Positions 32,372 to 44,801 of a stretch of 64,000 nucleotides of DNA are shown here, in pieces (positions within the stretch are counted from its first letter, which is position 1; each line of letters starts with the position of its first letter). The translations under genes were made by a program, and so were the position numbers. A model generated the notes under the pieces. That model searched no databases, had not been told where the DNA came from, and saw only the letters and a list, made by a program, of their open reading frames with translations. The stretch covers positions 16,018-80,017 of the forward strand of contig JADNRY010000279.1 of the NCBI GenBank assembly GCA_015501585.1, in the 5' to 3' direction. Source of the stretch: Rhodocollybia butyracea. Its lineage: Eukaryota; Basidiomycota; Agaricomycetes; Agaricales; Omphalotaceae.

Positions 32372-32702
32372 AATAAATACATGAAAAATGGGAACATGAT
32401 CTTCGCAGATCCTTTGTCAGCTCATACATTTTAAAAAAGGAACGACAGCATCGCCGAAGTTGGTTTGACTCAAAGTACATCCATATCCCCTGTTTGATTA
32501 TTAATATAATCGAGCTAGCATGTATCCGACGAGTGACCCCTTCACGGGAAAATTATAAAACGGTGTGAAGGGCCTCAATCATCCAAGCGGGGTAAAGACC
32601 CAAGGCATTAATATCGGAGGTTGAAATATCCCTTGATCAAGTACAAGATGAATTACAACTTTTACGATTGCAGGTACTTACAGTATGTCATCCAACAAAA
32701 TA
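32372..32702. other. Intergenic region
   Basis: About 330 bp between the tRNA-Lys and the KTI12 stop. No gene is seen; it holds the KTI12 3' UTR. Confidence 0.5.
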
Positions 32703-33703
32703 TCATCTCTGAAGCTGCTCTTCCAGGAAAACCACAAATCTCTGACCTACACCTTCCTCACTCCAGTCCACGCTTCCGCGCTCGATAGTGCCCAACGTTA
32801 TCGCTTTCTTTTGGGCGGTGACAAATTGCCGTTTTAGTCGGGAGAGTTCTGGCAGTGTGAGATTTCGTGAAGGTAACGTCAACTTTAAAGTGGAAGATGA
32901 AGATAATGATATGGTAACAACGCCCCCGAAACCATCCTGTGCCGACATTACTTGCTGCATTACCGTGAGCGTTGTTTTTTTCGAGTGTTGACAGTGCATC
33001 TGTCGGAGCTTTCGCTGTCTGTTTCGGAATGGCATTAGGATTCAAAGCAGAAATGAGGCTAAATTGATGACTGACCGCGACTGTACCTGAATTGGGATTG
33101 GTTAATTTACCCTTGTCTAGTGCATCCCATAGACCATCTAGAGTAGATTGTGGAATCGGATTGTCTGACCAGAGGAGAGTGAAAAGAGGCGAGTCCCATC
33201 GGACCATGGATGAAGGTTCTTCGTATCGGAGAAATAAGTTTTCCAGAGTCTCTTGTGAATATTTATCATCGCCTTCTCTGAGGTTATTCCACTCTCGACA
33301 TTTTTCTTGGGGCGTCAGTACGTATACCTGAAGAGTAGAAAGGGTCGCAATTCGAGCGAGGGGAAGGAGAGTAGATACGCACAGTAGCGACTCGGACCTT
33401 TACTTCTCTTGCGGCGCAGTATATTTGGTATCGAAAGCCTTTGATATAGTTGGGAGCATCGACGATAAGAATAGTATTGGGGGAGAGAAGACGGATTATC
33501 GCAGTGAGAAGAGCACCACGAGCCGGTTTTTCAGTGGCTGAGCTATCGTAAGCTGATCGCTTGATATCTAGATAATGCGAGGTTTCGGAGAGCAGAACTA
33601 CATCTTTTGAGCCTGCAGATTTTGCTTGAAGAAACTCTTTGAGCTGACTAGCTCTAAAGCTTTTCCCAGAAGCTGGATATCCGGAGATAGTAACGAGTGA
33701 CAT
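32703..33703 (-). CDS. KTI12: KTI12-like P-loop protein (Elongator partner), one apparent indel
   Basis: Kti12 is a tRNA-dependent ATPase that works with the Elongator complex in wobble-uridine modification. The ATG at 33701-33703 gives MSLVTISGYPASGKSFRASQ, with the P-loop GYPASGKS. Then come the switch-like ILIVDAPNYIKGFRYQIYCA and, after one intron, YVLTPQEKCREWNNLREG and MVRWDSPLFTLLWSD, all family features. The C-terminal helical domain holds TLPELSRLKRQFVTAQKKAI and ends VFLEEQLQR. A run of seven A on the coding strand (32975-32981) is one too long and shifts the frame between STLEK and TTLTVMQQVMSAQ. It is divergent from the RhoGAP gene, with 169 bp between starts. Confidence 0.88.
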
Positions 33704-33872
33704 TTGGCGTTGCTACTTTGATTTGTAAGCCAACCCATCGTTTACTGTTGATCTCATCCAAACACTCCTTTAAATAATTTCTTCATTTCTTGTTCCTTCA
33801 TCATTCTCCTTTGGGCTGAGCCAAAATTTGTGTATTATCCGCTGTTCGCGGTGATATCTGGCATAGAACGCC

Positions 33873-36800
33873 ATGATCGCTGCTATGTCTCCCCAGCAAC
33901 AGCAGTATTCCATGCCTGATGATTTGGAGGAAAGGCTCTGTCCTGGTTGCAAACTTTCTGTTGTATCAGAGGAAGGCGGGCTGGTTGTTGCTTTTGGGTG
34001 CGAAATTTTCTGCTTCTCGATTCTCGCTTTTGACATTATTATAACAGCCAATGCTTCTTCCATGTAAACTGCTTTAAATGCGCCAAATGCAGCGACAAGG
34101 TTACTGCCGACACCAATCTCCTGCTCTTATCCGATGGCTCTCCCATTTGCGCCAACTGCTCGTATGCCTGCAATGTGTGTAAAAAGCCGATTCTCGACGA
34201 AGCTATCATGACTGGTGACGACGCATACCATGCGCATTGTTTCAAATGCAAAGTGTGCAAAAACAGGATTGATGAACTGGTCTTTGCGAAAACCAGTCAG
34301 GGCATATACTGCATGGATTGTCATAATGAGCGGATGATCAAGATTAGGAAACATACGCAGAAGAAGGCTGAGCGCGAAAGAGAGAGACAGGCTGCACAGG
34401 CTGCTGCATTCAGCGAGCTCGGTATCGGCGGGGGCGGAAGTCTATCCACCAGTGCCAGAGATAGAGATAAGCGGGCAAGGGAAAGGGAAAAGGACAGAGA
34501 GTTTGCAGACTACACGTAGCACAGAATTCAACTCGGTATTCCATCCGCCACCTCGTACTTCTTCTGTCGACAGCTCGTCTCAACGCCCCTTTCCGCTCAA
34601 GAATAACTCTCTTCCAGTCGCGCTGGACGAGCGTTCTGTAATTCCTTCCCTTTCTGTACCTTCTAATGGTAGTCTTACAGTCACCTCTGTCCGAGACAAA
34701 AGGCGTTCTATTAATCCGGGATTGGTTATCAAGCCACCAATAACTACTTCTAGGGCATCTTCCCCCACTCAATCGCCAGTTCGGCGCTCACCCACTCCAC
34801 CTGTAAACGCTCCTTCTCCTTCTCCAGCCAGAGACAGTTTCTCTTCTCGTCCTACTTCCTCCGCGTCCAATGCTTATCCTCAGCGGACACGTACTTCTTC
34901 TGCAGTATCCTCATCTTCTACCGCAGGACTGAATGGCGATGATACAACGGTTACCATGCGCCCGTCTCCATCACCACGCCGACCCACCGCGTCTTCTTCA
35001 CCACACCCTAATTCTCCCACACCCAAGCCGGAAAGATTTTCCGGCTCAAGTCTTAGTCCACGTCCGCACTCAACAGCCAGTAGATCGCCTTCCCGCGCCG
35101 ATTTACCGAGAAGCGTAGAAAGTGCTACCGACGACGACGACGACGACGAGGATCTTTATCGGACTACCCCTCGACGGTCTATGACCAACAGTTCTCTCAT
35201 TGACGCATACAGAGGAGCAGACATCGAAGACACTCATCAGAGAAACTTTAGTGTAGAAAGCGTCCCTCCTCCCATGCCACCTCCTAAAGACTCAAGACCA
35301 AAGCCTCCGGCGCCTTTATCAAGTCTCACAAGGCGCATTTCTTCATCGGGTCCCGGTCCAGTAACTGCAATGTCAGACCCTCCTTCATTGACCCCAGATT
35401 CCCGCCCTCCATTTAGCCTACCCAGTCCGAAATCGCATGCCTCTGAGGTATCGCCCGTTCATTCTCCAGGTCCTTCGCCTATGTCCCGTAACATGAGCAC
35501 TGACCAAGGTGACATTTCCGACAGCGAAACAACTGAAAACTCGGCTGAAGACAAAGAGCTGTTGGATGCAGAACAGCATGCAGAAGAAAATGGCGAGCAA
35601 ACCGCTAATCGTGCAACTGCTACTTATATAGCACCTGCCCTCCCGCCAATTCGTTTCTCTCTTAACACCCAAGATTTTTCAGACATGTTCAGTTCGGTGG
35701 GTGGAAACATCAACGCTTTCAAAAACTTGGATAGCGTAGCGGAGGGCCAGGAGAAAAAGCTACCTGACCTCGAGTCCGTACCCACGACTCCCCCCACCAA
35801 GTGCCGCCTCGAACCAGCCAAACACAATGTCATACAATCAAAACGGGTTACAATCAATGCGAGGCCCAGATTCACCTCGCCCTCTACCTGTACCTTCGTT
35901 GCCTTCCATACATTCCATACCTTCCCATAATGATTCCTCCACCAGCGTGTATACCTCCGCTAACGAGTCGGTTACCGTCACGGGGAGCGCAGAGGGAAGT
36001 GCACCCACTTCAGAAGATGGGCACTCCTCCAACTCGGACCATCATAAAAAGGATAAGGGCGGTAGTAGTTTGCTCAGAAAAGTGTCTTTTGGAAAGAGGA
36101 ACAAGTTGGATCGTAGTGCGTCTTCTTCAAAGGCCCTAAAGGACAAAGAGAAGAGGGCTGCCGCAGAAGCGATGCCAGGTACTCTTAAAGTTGGTCTAGC
36201 AGCTCCGATGGCGAGGGAGCGCGCGCACTCAGATCCAGAGGTAAATGGCCATTCGGAGGATATGCCTAGTTTTACGACAACGATCACAATTTCGCCGCCG
36301 TCGGATGGGAACATAGAAGATAAAGAGTCTGCGTCCAGTGCGGATCTTGTTCTACAGAGGCTTCAAGAAGTACTTACAGATGCTACTGATCGAGGAGCAC
36401 AGCAACTCAAATTGGATAGAGGCTTCGTCGAGGCTATTGTGAGCGCTATGGCCACCAGAAAGACAGAGTATGCAGAGGCCCGGAAACAGATCGACACTAT
36501 GAAGGTGTGTGTACCGTACTTCGCCCTTTGTTGTCTTTGCTAACTCTTCCGGTGCTAGCGCGCCAGCCAGATTGACGGCCTCAGCGTGGCGCTAACAGAG
36601 TATGACCGCGAATTAAAAGCTCGTCGAGATGCCGAAGCAGAGGTCACTAGACTTCGAGTCTTACTTTCTGGACAAGCGGTGCGCCTGACGGCCTTGACCG
36701 GTGACTCGAAACGACAGGAGTTGCGGCAGAAAATGTCAAAAGAACTTCATGAAAACTTGAGCGGACTAGAGCGTGATCTGAGTAAACTCAAAGTTGAACG

Positions 36801-38498
36801 TGATGTTACTCTAGCTGAGGTGGAAGAGCTGAACGCTGCCAGGTACGTCTCTATTACATCGACAAGTGGTTCGTTACTGAAAATGTTGCTAACGCTATGA
36901 CAGTTCAAGTGGCGCTACTTCGGAGCCTCCTGCCAATCTTGGCCGCACACTAACCAAACGACTTGATAACCTCAAAAGTCAGTATCAGCGAGAGCTCCTT
37001 CCTCTGACTCAACAACGCGAGGCGCTCACCCGGGAGGTCATGGAACTCAGGGCTGCTAGGGATACAATTCTGGAGGAAACCACTGTGCTGAATGCACGCA
37101 ATGAGGACCTGGCTCAGCTCAATGCGCAATATTCACGCAGGGTGGCCCTGGCCCCATCGAATTCCTATGGCCAGGAAACACCTTCCAAGAACCATAGTAC
37201 GACGATCATGGAGACTCCTGTACGGGTCGAATCTCGGAATGTCCAGCTGCAGCAACAGCTCACTCCCCAGCAACTGCATCAAGCGCTAGTTGCGTCGTTC
37301 CCCGCCGCAGAGGACCCCGAGTCTCGCAAGATACCCAGAATAGAGGATACTTCCACACCTACGAAAGGTGCTGCGAAAGTCTTCGGCAAATGGGGTTCGA
37401 AGAAAGAAGTGTTGGCATCTATTCTTCAGTCAGGTACAGAAAAAGGAAAAGCGGGTCATTTGGAACATAGCTTCCAGCCTCTTAGTTTGTTGCGCTTTAC
37501 ACGATGTGACCACTGTGGTGACAAGATGTGGGGATCCCAGTTACGATGTGCGGGGTGTAATATTTCAGTCCATACGCGTTGCGTAAACCAAGTGCATTCA
37601 GTATGCTCTCCACAAGCGCACAATCCAGCTGGGGTAACGAAGATCCGCTTGGTGAGTTTACTCTTTCCTTTATACGAAATGATTCCTGACCTTTCTTGTC
37701 AGCACCGTCGATGTTTGGTCGAGACCTAATAGAGCAAGTGCGGGCCGATGGTAAAGGTGGTCCAAGAAGGGTGCCTGTCATTGTAGAAAAATGCATAGAA
37801 GCAGTTGAGACATTAGGTGTGTATACCTGTCATTTTATTTTATCTCGTTACTGATGGATGTTCTTTTCCAGCAATGGATTATGAAGGCATTTATCGAAAG
37901 ACTGGCGGGTCTGGTCAATCAAGAGCAATTACGCAACTCTTTGAACGCGGAGATTACAATGCATTCGACCTGCGAGACTCGGATCGATTCAATGACATTT
38001 GCAGTGTTACATCTGTGTTGAAGACCTACCTTCGATCCCTCCCTATACCATTACTCACGTACGACCTTCACGAACAGTTCGTGTCCGCCGTGGAGAATCG
38101 GGACCCCACATTGAAGAACAGCTCCTTGACGGAGCTGGTGAATAAGCTTCCGTCAGAGCATTACCACACCGTGAAGATACTGATGCTTCACCTCAATCGG
38201 CAAGTCTAACTGACCATATGCATACCGTATCCTAATTGTTCCATTGTCTCTCTCCAGAATATGTCAACGTTCAGAAGTCAATCTGATGAACGCACGCAAC
38301 CTCGGTGTCGTTTTTGGACGTGAGTGCAAACAACTCTTTTTCTCGATTCTTCGTACCAATTCTATCTTTCCAGCGACATTGATGAGGTCACGAAATCCTG
38401 GGGCTGAATTTAGCGATATGGCAGGCAAGGCTCTGACAATCGAGTGGCTGGTTGAAAGCGCACCACAGATATTTTCCTTAAAGTCTACGGACTTTTAA
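33873..38498 (+). CDS. LIM-LIM-C1-RhoGAP protein (Rho GTPase-activating protein)
   Basis: GAP for Rho/Cdc42-type GTPases, related to yeast Rga1/Rga2, acting in polarity. The start is MIAAMSPQQQQYSMPDDLEE. LIM1 has CPGC, then after an intron HVNCFKCAKC and CANCSYAC. LIM2 has CNVCKKPI, HCFKCKVC and YCMDCH. A long Ser/Pro-rich linker follows, then coiled coil (ELRQKMSKELHENLSGLERD), then a C1 zinc domain (FTRCDHCGDKMWG to VHTRCVNQVHSVC). The RhoGAP domain has YEGIYRKTGG with the arginine finger, TYLRSLPIPLL and NLMNARNLGVVFG. Apparent single-base errors lie at 34488-34491, 35790-35795 and perhaps 37631-37634. A C1 domain between LIM and GAP is not found in yeast Rga1. Confidence 0.88.
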
Positions 38499-39836
38499 AC
38501 ATTATCTCTCCTTTGACGCCCATTTGGCGGTATGCTTATTCCTCGTTCGAGTTCTTTTCATCGTATCTATTATCTGTGTAGATTATTTCTTTCAACATTG
38601 GAGCCTTTGGCATATGCATTCGTCTATTTCTACGGAATTGGGCTTTCATGGATTGTATGATGGCGAAATTACTATATATACATATTCCTTCCGTCTTTAT
38701 TGTACTTATCTTTTTTTTTCATTCTCATTGCATCTACCTCTCTTTCAGTGCATACCCTCCGTATCCACCTTAGCATTTACATCCCTCTCTGTTTCAATCA
38801 TAAATGAAACTCAAAACTGATATATAGTCTAATCGTCTTAGCTTGAACTCAGGAGTAGGCAAGTTGCGGCCTTCCTTAATAAATCGGAATGGGTTGAAAC
38901 TAGCGATCCCCTGTGGGGATTTCCGACATAGCTTGCTGGTGCTTTAACTCTGGAGCATGTTCAGATCCTGATTTCGGTGCTACCCAGATTAACAACAGTT
39001 ACCTTCAAAGACAAACCGTGTCGTGGAAACTCAACCGTGACTACCAGAAGGACAAATGTTACCTTCGAAGACATACTTATCTTACAAAATTCTTGACCCT
39101 TTACTTACCGTGACTGCTAAGTTGAATTTTTGCAGAGAGAAAAACGATCAGTCGAGTTGAGTTCAAAAAACTTCAGGCGTAATGAGCTTAAACAGAAATG
39201 GGGGCTAATAACCATTCAATGAAGAATTTGGAAAACCTATAGTTTAATGTGAGCCGTGCACGAGCGCCTATCGTCACACTGCTCGAAAACCAGCAGGTAA
39301 ATGTTACCTAGGGTGTTTACCAGCCTAAGCTACTATGGCAAGCCCCGTAGTTTCCTTGTATACGATCTGGGTAACAATTCTTAATTCTACCTTTTAGTGC
39401 ACAAGTCACCGGACTGTATAAGCGCACAGCAAAGAGAAAAATCAGCTTGACTATTGTAGAAAACAAGGTAGAAAACACACCTTGCGAGATCTCACAGGAC
39501 GTTCATCGAACGACACGACTCACTAGTCGACCGCTTTTAGCTGTAAGAGGCAGGTCAATCCAGTATATTTCACTTGCGACCTTAGTTTAGATGAGTTTGC
39601 TGCTGCAGAGGCAATAATGATAGTCTTAAGAGTCTTTGTTGCTGTAGAAATTGCAATTAAGCGGAGCGTGACTCCGAATCATGTGAAATCAATGACGCAA
39701 CGCGCTCGTTGTGACTACCTTGTTTCTTGTTTATTGTCACCCACCGTTGAAAACCCCAGCCTTTGACGGTTTAGTAACCTAGTATGTTCCCCAATCTTGA
39801 AATACCACAAATTATACTGAATTCTGTCAAGGCGTC
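38499..39836. other. Long intergenic region before RFC1
   Basis: About 1.3 kb with no gene I can support. It contains the RhoGAP 3' UTR, a short direct repeat (TGTTACCTTC..AAGACA near 38996-39015 and 39057-39076) and the RFC1 promoter. Confidence 0.5.
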
Positions 39837-42800
39837 ATGGCACCAGCCAAGAATGCGAAACCTGCAGGAAACATTGCGTCTTTCTTCCAAACTACGCCCA
39901 ATGCCAGTCAAAACGACCCAGTGCGCGTCCTTTTACTTTTGGAAATTACTTCATTTATAAAATCATTTATACTTCAAGAAAAAGAGCGTCTCGAAGACCA
40001 GTAAGAGTTCAAGCAAATTTGGTGACTACTTATGAATGATGTTTAGGCCAAACAAAGTCCGATAAACCTAAAGCAGTAAGCTCTCCATTCCTTCACCGTT
40101 GCTTTATCTTACCTTTGTGTCAGTCTCTTTCGAAAACCCAAGATGTGACCATGGTAGATGACAGCGATGACGAACCTTCGACTGCGAAGAAAACTCCCGC
40201 GCCTGCGAAACCTCGAAAATCTGCGCTGTTATCTTCCAGCGATGATGAAACAGCTCCCAAGAAATCCACTTCTGTTCCAGCTAGAAAAGCGCGCGCTTCC
40301 CTCTCTGCCAAGATGGATGTCGACTCCGATAATGAACAACCACAAAGATCCGCTCAAAAGCGCAAGAAGCCTTCGGTCTTACTGTCCGATAGCAGCGATG
40401 ACGACGGTGACCAACCTCCAACAAAGAAAAAAGCCGTTGTCACCAGCAGTACTTCAAAATCGAAACCGAAACCGAAACCTAGAGTATCCATGCCAGCGAA
40501 AATGAAGGACGACGAGGACTTCATAATGTCGAGCGATGATGATGAAAAGCTAGTGGTTTCGAAAGGTAAAGCCAAGGCTGTCACGAGCGATGAGGACGAA
40601 TCCATCAAGATGTCAGTAGTTTCGAAAGCCAAGGCTAAGACCAAGGGCGCTGCTAAGAAGGCTGTTGCAAATGACAACGAAGATGAACCTATTTCTAAAC
40701 CTAAACCGAAGGCAAAAGCGTTGGCGAAGAAAGTGAAGGATGAAGACGGAGGAGCCGAATCTAAGAGCAAAGGCACCACGACAGAGGGATCGAAGAAGCC
40801 CAAGTATGTGGACCCTTTCTGTCCATTTCAGCTGACTTTTAATGACGTTACTACCAGTTGGGCTGCATTACAAGCTGCCAAAGCTCGTGGTCCTGTTGCT
40901 CCCGGTAGTAAAACCGTTCCTGATGGAGAGGAGAACTGCCTACTGGGACTAGCATTTGTCTTCACTGGAGAACTGAGTAGCTTTTCTAGGATGAGGCTAT
41001 AGATATCGCCAAAAGATATGGGGGGTGGGTGTATCCACTATGATGATTTCGCCTCTTCTCATAATACTTAGACGCGTTGTGGGTCAGCCCTCTTCAAAAA
41101 CCGATTTCGTTGTGCTAGGTGAAGATGCCGGTCCGTCTAAACTCGCGGCTATCAAAAAACATGGTCTCAAGACTCTCAGTGAGGACGAATTTCTCAATCT
41201 CATTGCCACACGAAAGGGAAAGGGCAAAGGACTTGACGAGAAGACGAAAAAGAAGATGGAGAAGGAACAGGAGGCCATCAAAGCTGCTGCGAAGGAAATG
41301 GATAAGAAGGAGAAAGAGGCAATGAAAGAAGCGAAGGCTGCGGGCGGGTTCGCTGACCATTGTCTAAATCCTCCCGATACTGACTTGTATTTACATAGCT
41401 CTTCAAAGGTTATCGATCCTTCTAGTCAGCTGTGGACGACCCGATATGCTCCCCAGTCGCTCAAAGACATATGCGGGAACAAAGCTGCGGTTGAAAAGTT
41501 GGAGCTGTGGTTGAAAGAGTGGTATGCTTTGTCTGCTTTCCTACGATATGTTGCTTTCTTTTACCCTCGTTTGCAGGCCTCAAAGCTATAAGTCCGGCTT
41601 CAAAAAACCCGGGAAGCATGGTATGAACATGTTTCGCGCAGTCCTTGTTACCGGTTCTCCTGGTATCGGCAAGACCACTAGTGCTCATCTTTGTGCCAAA
41701 CTCGCTGGATATACCCCCATCGAGCTCAACGCCAGTGACATCCGCAGTAAGAAGCTCGTCGAAGTGAGATTTTCTGGGAACACCTTGGTCTCGGAGTTCA
41801 ATCTGACGTTTCTACAGAATGGTATGAATATAAACAACACGTCCTTGGATGGCTTTGTTATTGGCAGCGTATGTTCCTTTACTATTAGTGTGTGGTGCGC
41901 CGACCGAAAATATACTAGTCAACAATCAATTCCATGGGTAGCATGATAACGGATCGGAGTTGCTTAATTATGGACGAAGTAGACGGCATGTCTGCAGGTG
42001 ATAGAGGTGGAGTCGGTGCTTTAAATGCCCTTATTAAAAAGTCCAAAGTTTGTCTAAAGTGGTGTCTGTTCGGCACGAACCTGATGAACCTTTCAGATTC
42101 CTATAATATGTATCGCGAACGATCGACAAGCTCAGAAACTCAAACCCCTCATGAGCACCACGTTCAGTCTTAGTTTTGTCAAGTGAGCCGGGGTCAATGT
42201 ATCTGGTCAGAAAACGCTGACACTGCTGTTTACAGACCTCAAGCCTCGATGGTCCGTTCTCGCATAATGTCCATCGCCTACCGGTCAGTTCAGTTCTCAG
42301 CACTGTCTCATTTTTGTTAACAAAGACTTTCTTACAGAGAAAAGATGAAAATCCCGGCCAATGTCATTGATCAGCTCATAGCGGGCGCTCAGTCCGATAT
42401 TCGACAAGTCTTGAACATGTTATCAACTGTTAAACTGAGAAGCGACAGCTTGACCTTTGACGAGGGTAAAGAGCTGTAAGAGTACAATTCGTCTATTGAA
42501 CGCAGTACTCATGTTGTCGGACAGGTCTAAAATGAACGAAAAATACTCAATCATGAGCCCCTTCGATTTAACCTCGAAGATCCTTGGACCTTATCTCTTT
42601 TCACATACTGCGCGGGAGACCTTGAGTGACAAGATGGAGCTGTATTTCCAAGACCACTCGTTCATGCCGCTATTTATACAAGTGACATTTTACTATCTAA
42701 GTGTTCGATTTTTTTGCTGATTCCTTGCAGGAAAACTATTTGAAAACTCAAATGGCAAAGTTACGCAATGAAGATGGCCCCGACAAGGAGCTGAAAATGT

Positions 42801-43797
42801 TACAGCTGATGGACAAGGCAGCTTCGTCCATATCCGATGGTGATTTGGTAGATAGTCTTATACATGGGTATGGCAAGCTTCCTCTTCGATAGTCGTGGGC
42901 CTAACGAGATTTTAACAGCCCCGAGCAACACTGGTCTCTGATGCCACTTCATGCTGTTTGTTCTACTATTCGACCCGCCTCATTCGTGTATGGCACTGGT
43001 GCCCACTACGGTGGACCAAATTCGATGTCCTTCCCACAGTGAGCCACTGATTGCCTTTCGGTCTGTTGATGGCTAATCATCCCCGCAGATGGCTTGGTCA
43101 GAACTCGAAGCAGAATAAACTTAATCGCCAGCTCGGTGACGTTCAAGTGCGAATGCGGCTTAAGGTGTCGGGAGACAAGCATGAAATTCGACAGTCGTAT
43201 ATTCCAGCACTGCATCCTCATATCGTCGGACCACTTGTTGAAGAAGGATCGGTACGCACTTGCATTGACTCTCGTTTCTGCTTTCATGAACTGTTTTCTT
43301 ACAGAGTGCCGTCGATAAGATAATCGAACGCATGGACGAATACTTCTTATCCAAGGAAGAATGGGATACCATCGTCGAGTTGGGAGTAGGAGACAAGAAG
43401 GATGAGCTTATTTTGAAGAAGATTCCGGCCGCGACCAAGACTGCTTTCACAAAAAAGTGCATATTTCTGTAGCCGACATATCTGGTTTGATACTGAATTT
43501 GGACTGCAGGTACAATTCGTCCGACCATCCGATTCCATTCCACAAGGCTACAGACCTAGGTAAGGCTCCGAAGAAACTCGCGGCTGAACAAGTACCCGAC
43601 CTCGAGGAAGCTTTCGATGTGAGCTTGTATGCTCCTTTCCCACTCCGTGTGCTAATGTTGCTTAGTTCGATGAAGCCGTGGAAGATGCTTCTGAGGACGA
43701 AAAGAACAAAAAAGACCCCGAAGATATCGCCAACGATAAACTCATTCAGGCATCGAAGAAGAAAGCTACCACTGGGAAGGTAAAAGCAAAGAAGTGA
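39837..43797 (+). CDS. RFC1: Replication factor C large subunit (one apparent indel in BRCT)
   Basis: Large subunit of the clamp loader that places PCNA on DNA in the nucleus. The ATG at 39837-39839 is followed by GNIASFFQTTP, a PCNA-binding-like box. A long acidic/Lys-rich disordered region follows (MVDDSDDEPSTAKKTPAPAK onward). The BRCT domain has ENCLLGLAFVFTGELSSFSR, then RVVGQPSSKTDFVVLGEDAG. The AAA+ core shows LWTTRYAPQSLKDICGNKAA, Walker A TGSPGIGKTTSAHL, Walker B CLIMDEVDGM, and SDIRQVLNML. The RFC1 C-terminal domain and a Lys-rich tail end at TGA 43795-43797. Many short introns join cleanly. A missing G near 40989 breaks the frame inside the BRCT between FSR and DEAIDIAKRYGG. Confidence 0.93.
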
Positions 43798-44801
43798 TCT
43801 CGATCAAGGATATCTCTTGGAACATTTCAGTTTGGATATGTACATACATAGTATTTGTCTAAAGTAATTATAGTACCATAATATGTATAAAAATGAGTTT
43901 TACATAGTTCTCTGATTATAAGTATGACAATTTATCTAGACCACAATTATTAGCAGTGGTTCTCCCAGATGGGTACCGGAATACTTGGTCTTTGTAATGG
44001 ACTCTTAGCTAGCTACTCTGGGGATCCAGTGTATTGCACTTATAAATCAAGAACCGTTTCAGGCTTCCAGCATTGGCCCCATCTGCTGCGAATCTGCTGC
44101 CATTCGGACTTCCAGGCCCGGGCTCAATGATAAACAAGATGATATATATATATTCTCGATATAGCATGGGGTCTGCATGAACACTATGTGTGAGCTGGGT
44201 AGGGATATGTTTCTTACATTTCCACACATAGGCCCATTTCCAAGCCATTCATGACCCTCATTAAACTGTATAAATTCCCTAAATTTACCAACAGAACTTT
44301 TCCGGGCCGGTCGACCACAATTTGATTTTTTTAATTTGATCGATAATTTGGAAGCTCTCTGAGTACATATGTAGAGACGACTAGACTTGTTCAAGTTGTA
44401 AGTAAACAGATATAATTCAACTCTAACTAGTGGCGCTCAGCAAGCTTTCACTGACGCCTGAGAAAACACCACGCTCTGAATCAACCTCCGAAAATCGGAC
44501 CGTGTGTCGTTGTGTGGCACTTGGTCCCTGCACGTTCGTCTCTCCTCCAAGAACTCCGAGTCAGTAGCGAACCTCGCCACTTAAACAGAAAGCTACACTG
44601 AAGCCAGGCACTTTGTGAATAAACTCCCATTTTGTCCAATCGGATTGGATATGAACTGGGCGAGTAATGAAGATTCCTAGGTCAATAGCACGTTCGCCGC
44701 TAGTCGTACTTGGCCATCCTACTACTTAAGTATAGGAGTATACTTTTTCTTGTCCCTTGCTATTTTTTTTTTTGGCAAAAAAGGACATACACGACGTCGT
44801 C
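43798..44801. other. Intergenic region between RFC1 and BTA1
   Basis: About 1 kb, AT-rich in its first half. No supported gene. A minus-strand frame (44059-44394) has a coding-like piece but no motif. The BTA1 promoter is presumably in the second half; I found no CACGTG phosphate-response site there. Confidence 0.5.

Noticed and set aside
40354..40803. 149-codon minus-strand frame
   Set aside because: Shadow of the Lys/Asp-rich N-terminal part of RFC1.
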